Made by a program: the position numbers and the translations under genes. DNA of 64,000 nucleotides from Halorubellus sp034808145 (GTDB taxonomy: Archaea > Halobacteriota > Halobacteria > Halobacteriales > Natrialbaceae), in contig NZ_JAXHGM010000013.1 in the NCBI RefSeq assembly GCF_034808145.1, forward strand, positions 27,776-91,775. The letters run 5' to 3'. Of the stretch, positions 63,486 to 64,000 are shown in pieces. Position 1 is the first letter of the stretch; every line of letters begins with the position of its first letter. The notes beneath the pieces were generated by a model that saw nothing but the letters and a program-made list of their open reading frames with translations, did not search any database and was not told the origin of the DNA.

Positions 63486-63809
63486 ATGTCCTATGAACCC
63501 CCAACCCCACCGGCGAACCTCACGACGGAGATCGTCAACACGCTCAACGAGTCGACCCCGGAGCAGCTCCGAGACGTTGCGACGTACGCTGAGGCGCTCG
63601 CCGAGCACAAGGAACGAGAGTCCCGTCTCGAGGAGGCGGCAGATCAAGAAGAGGTCGAAGAGCGACCAGACGATCTCCCAGACGACGTCCCTGCCAAAGC
63701 GACAATCACGATCAAGAAGATCAACGACAATCGCTACTACTACTGGCAGTGGCGGGAGGGAGACAAAATCAAGTCCAAGTATAAGGGGCCAGTCAATCCC
63801 GACGAGTAG
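63486..63809 (+). CDS. Small DUF6788-like protein
   Basis: 107 residues from the ATG at 63486; an earlier ATG at 63444 lies inside the inverted repeat. The first half is helical (LTTEIVNTLNESTPEQLRDVATYAEALAEHKERE), then acidic. The C-terminal KATITIKKINDNRYYYWQWREGDKIKSKYKGPVNP is the beta-hairpin motif of DUF6788 and related plasmid proteins. The 41-bp inverted repeat upstream marks it as regulated. Function unknown. Confidence 0.65.
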   Translation: MSYEPPTPPANLTTEIVNTLNESTPEQLRDVATYAEALAEHKERESRLEEAADQEEVEERPDDLPDDVPAKATITIKKINDNRYYYWQWREGDKIKSKYKGPVNPDE

Positions 63810-63840
63810 GAGGGTCTCTGGCGTGGTTTCGGAGGAACCG

Positions 63841-63987
63841 CCCCGCGTGTGCGAAATGAATTGGCAGAGGGCGACGAATCAAGACCCTCCGTGTGCGAGA
63901 TGAATTTGCTCTCATCGTCGGGGACCCCGTGTGAGAGATGAATCAAATGATAAATCTCGACAGCGACACCCCGTGTGCGAAATGAAA
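63841..63987. repeat. Four ORB-like direct repeats at right edge
   Basis: Copies of CCCCGTGTGCGAAATGAA, with small changes, start at 63841, 63887, 63925 and 63969, spaced 38-46 bp, all in the same orientation. Read on the other strand each has TTTCGCACACGGGG, a TTTC-type half plus a G run, as in haloarchaeal origin recognition boxes. An Orc1/Cdc6 gene is expected to the right, outside the window. Confidence 0.6.
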
Positions 63988-64000
63988 TCTTGCGTACCCT

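Noticed and set aside
63841..63987. CRISPR array at the right edge
   Set aside because: Only four imperfect repeats of about 18 bp with spacers near 20-28 bp and no cas genes; the G run and TTTC half fit origin boxes better.

Overview
The window looks like part of a haloarchaeal megaplasmid or secondary replicon. The proteins are strongly acidic, coding regions are GC-rich with many TCG/GAC/GAG codons, promoters carry TTTAT-type boxes close to the start codon, and the informational genes are archaeal (TFB, PCNA, RPA plus an RPA-associated protein). Genus and species cannot be fixed from the sequence alone. No rRNA, tRNA or CRISPR array was seen.

Region by region. (1) 1-2.4 kb: an IS5-type transposase cut by the left edge, a small zinc-finger gene and a reading frame that has lost its start. 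(2) 2.4-6.3 kb: an 825-residue HTH-PIN protein, then about 1.4 kb of very GC-rich, gene-free, hairpin-rich DNA. (3) 6.3-16.7 kb: a same-strand cluster of plasmid-borne replication, repair and transcription genes: an OB-fold protein, a HicB/HicA pair, RPA and its partner, TFB, a Cas4-like Fe-S nuclease, PCNA, and an ArdC-type antirestriction protein. A decayed copy of the left-edge transposase, in the opposite orientation, closes this block. (4) 17-30 kb: small haloarchaeal proteins, including a two-AN1-finger membrane protein, a possible TumE-like toxin with a winged-helix partner, a SWIM protein, an NrS-1-like primase-polymerase, PadR and CBS-HEPN proteins. (5) 30.5-57 kb: a large DNA-modification and defence island. 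It holds a complete class-1-type DISARM set (drmD, drmMI, drmA, drmB, drmC) plus an HNH gene and a cytosine-5 methyltransferase. Next to it is a second module: a Mig-like T:G glycosylase, a second cytosine-5 methyltransferase fused to a glycosylase-like domain, a second DrmD-like helicase, a broken IS6-type element and an all-helical protein. (6) 57-64 kb: an integrase and an integrase fragment, an iteron array beside parA and its partner, two winged-helix or nuclease-like loci, and four ORB-like repeats at the right edge that may begin a replication origin.

How the parts fit. The 6-16 kb block would give the replicon its own replication and transcription factors. The 59-64 kb end would give it partitioning and perhaps an origin. 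The middle is a defence island in which two cytosine methyltransferases occur with a glycosylase suited to repairing deaminated 5-methylcytosine. Several regulatory signals recur: hairpins that enclose the GGAGG ribosome-binding site, a 41-bp inverted repeat at two distant loci, and palindromes overlapping promoter boxes.
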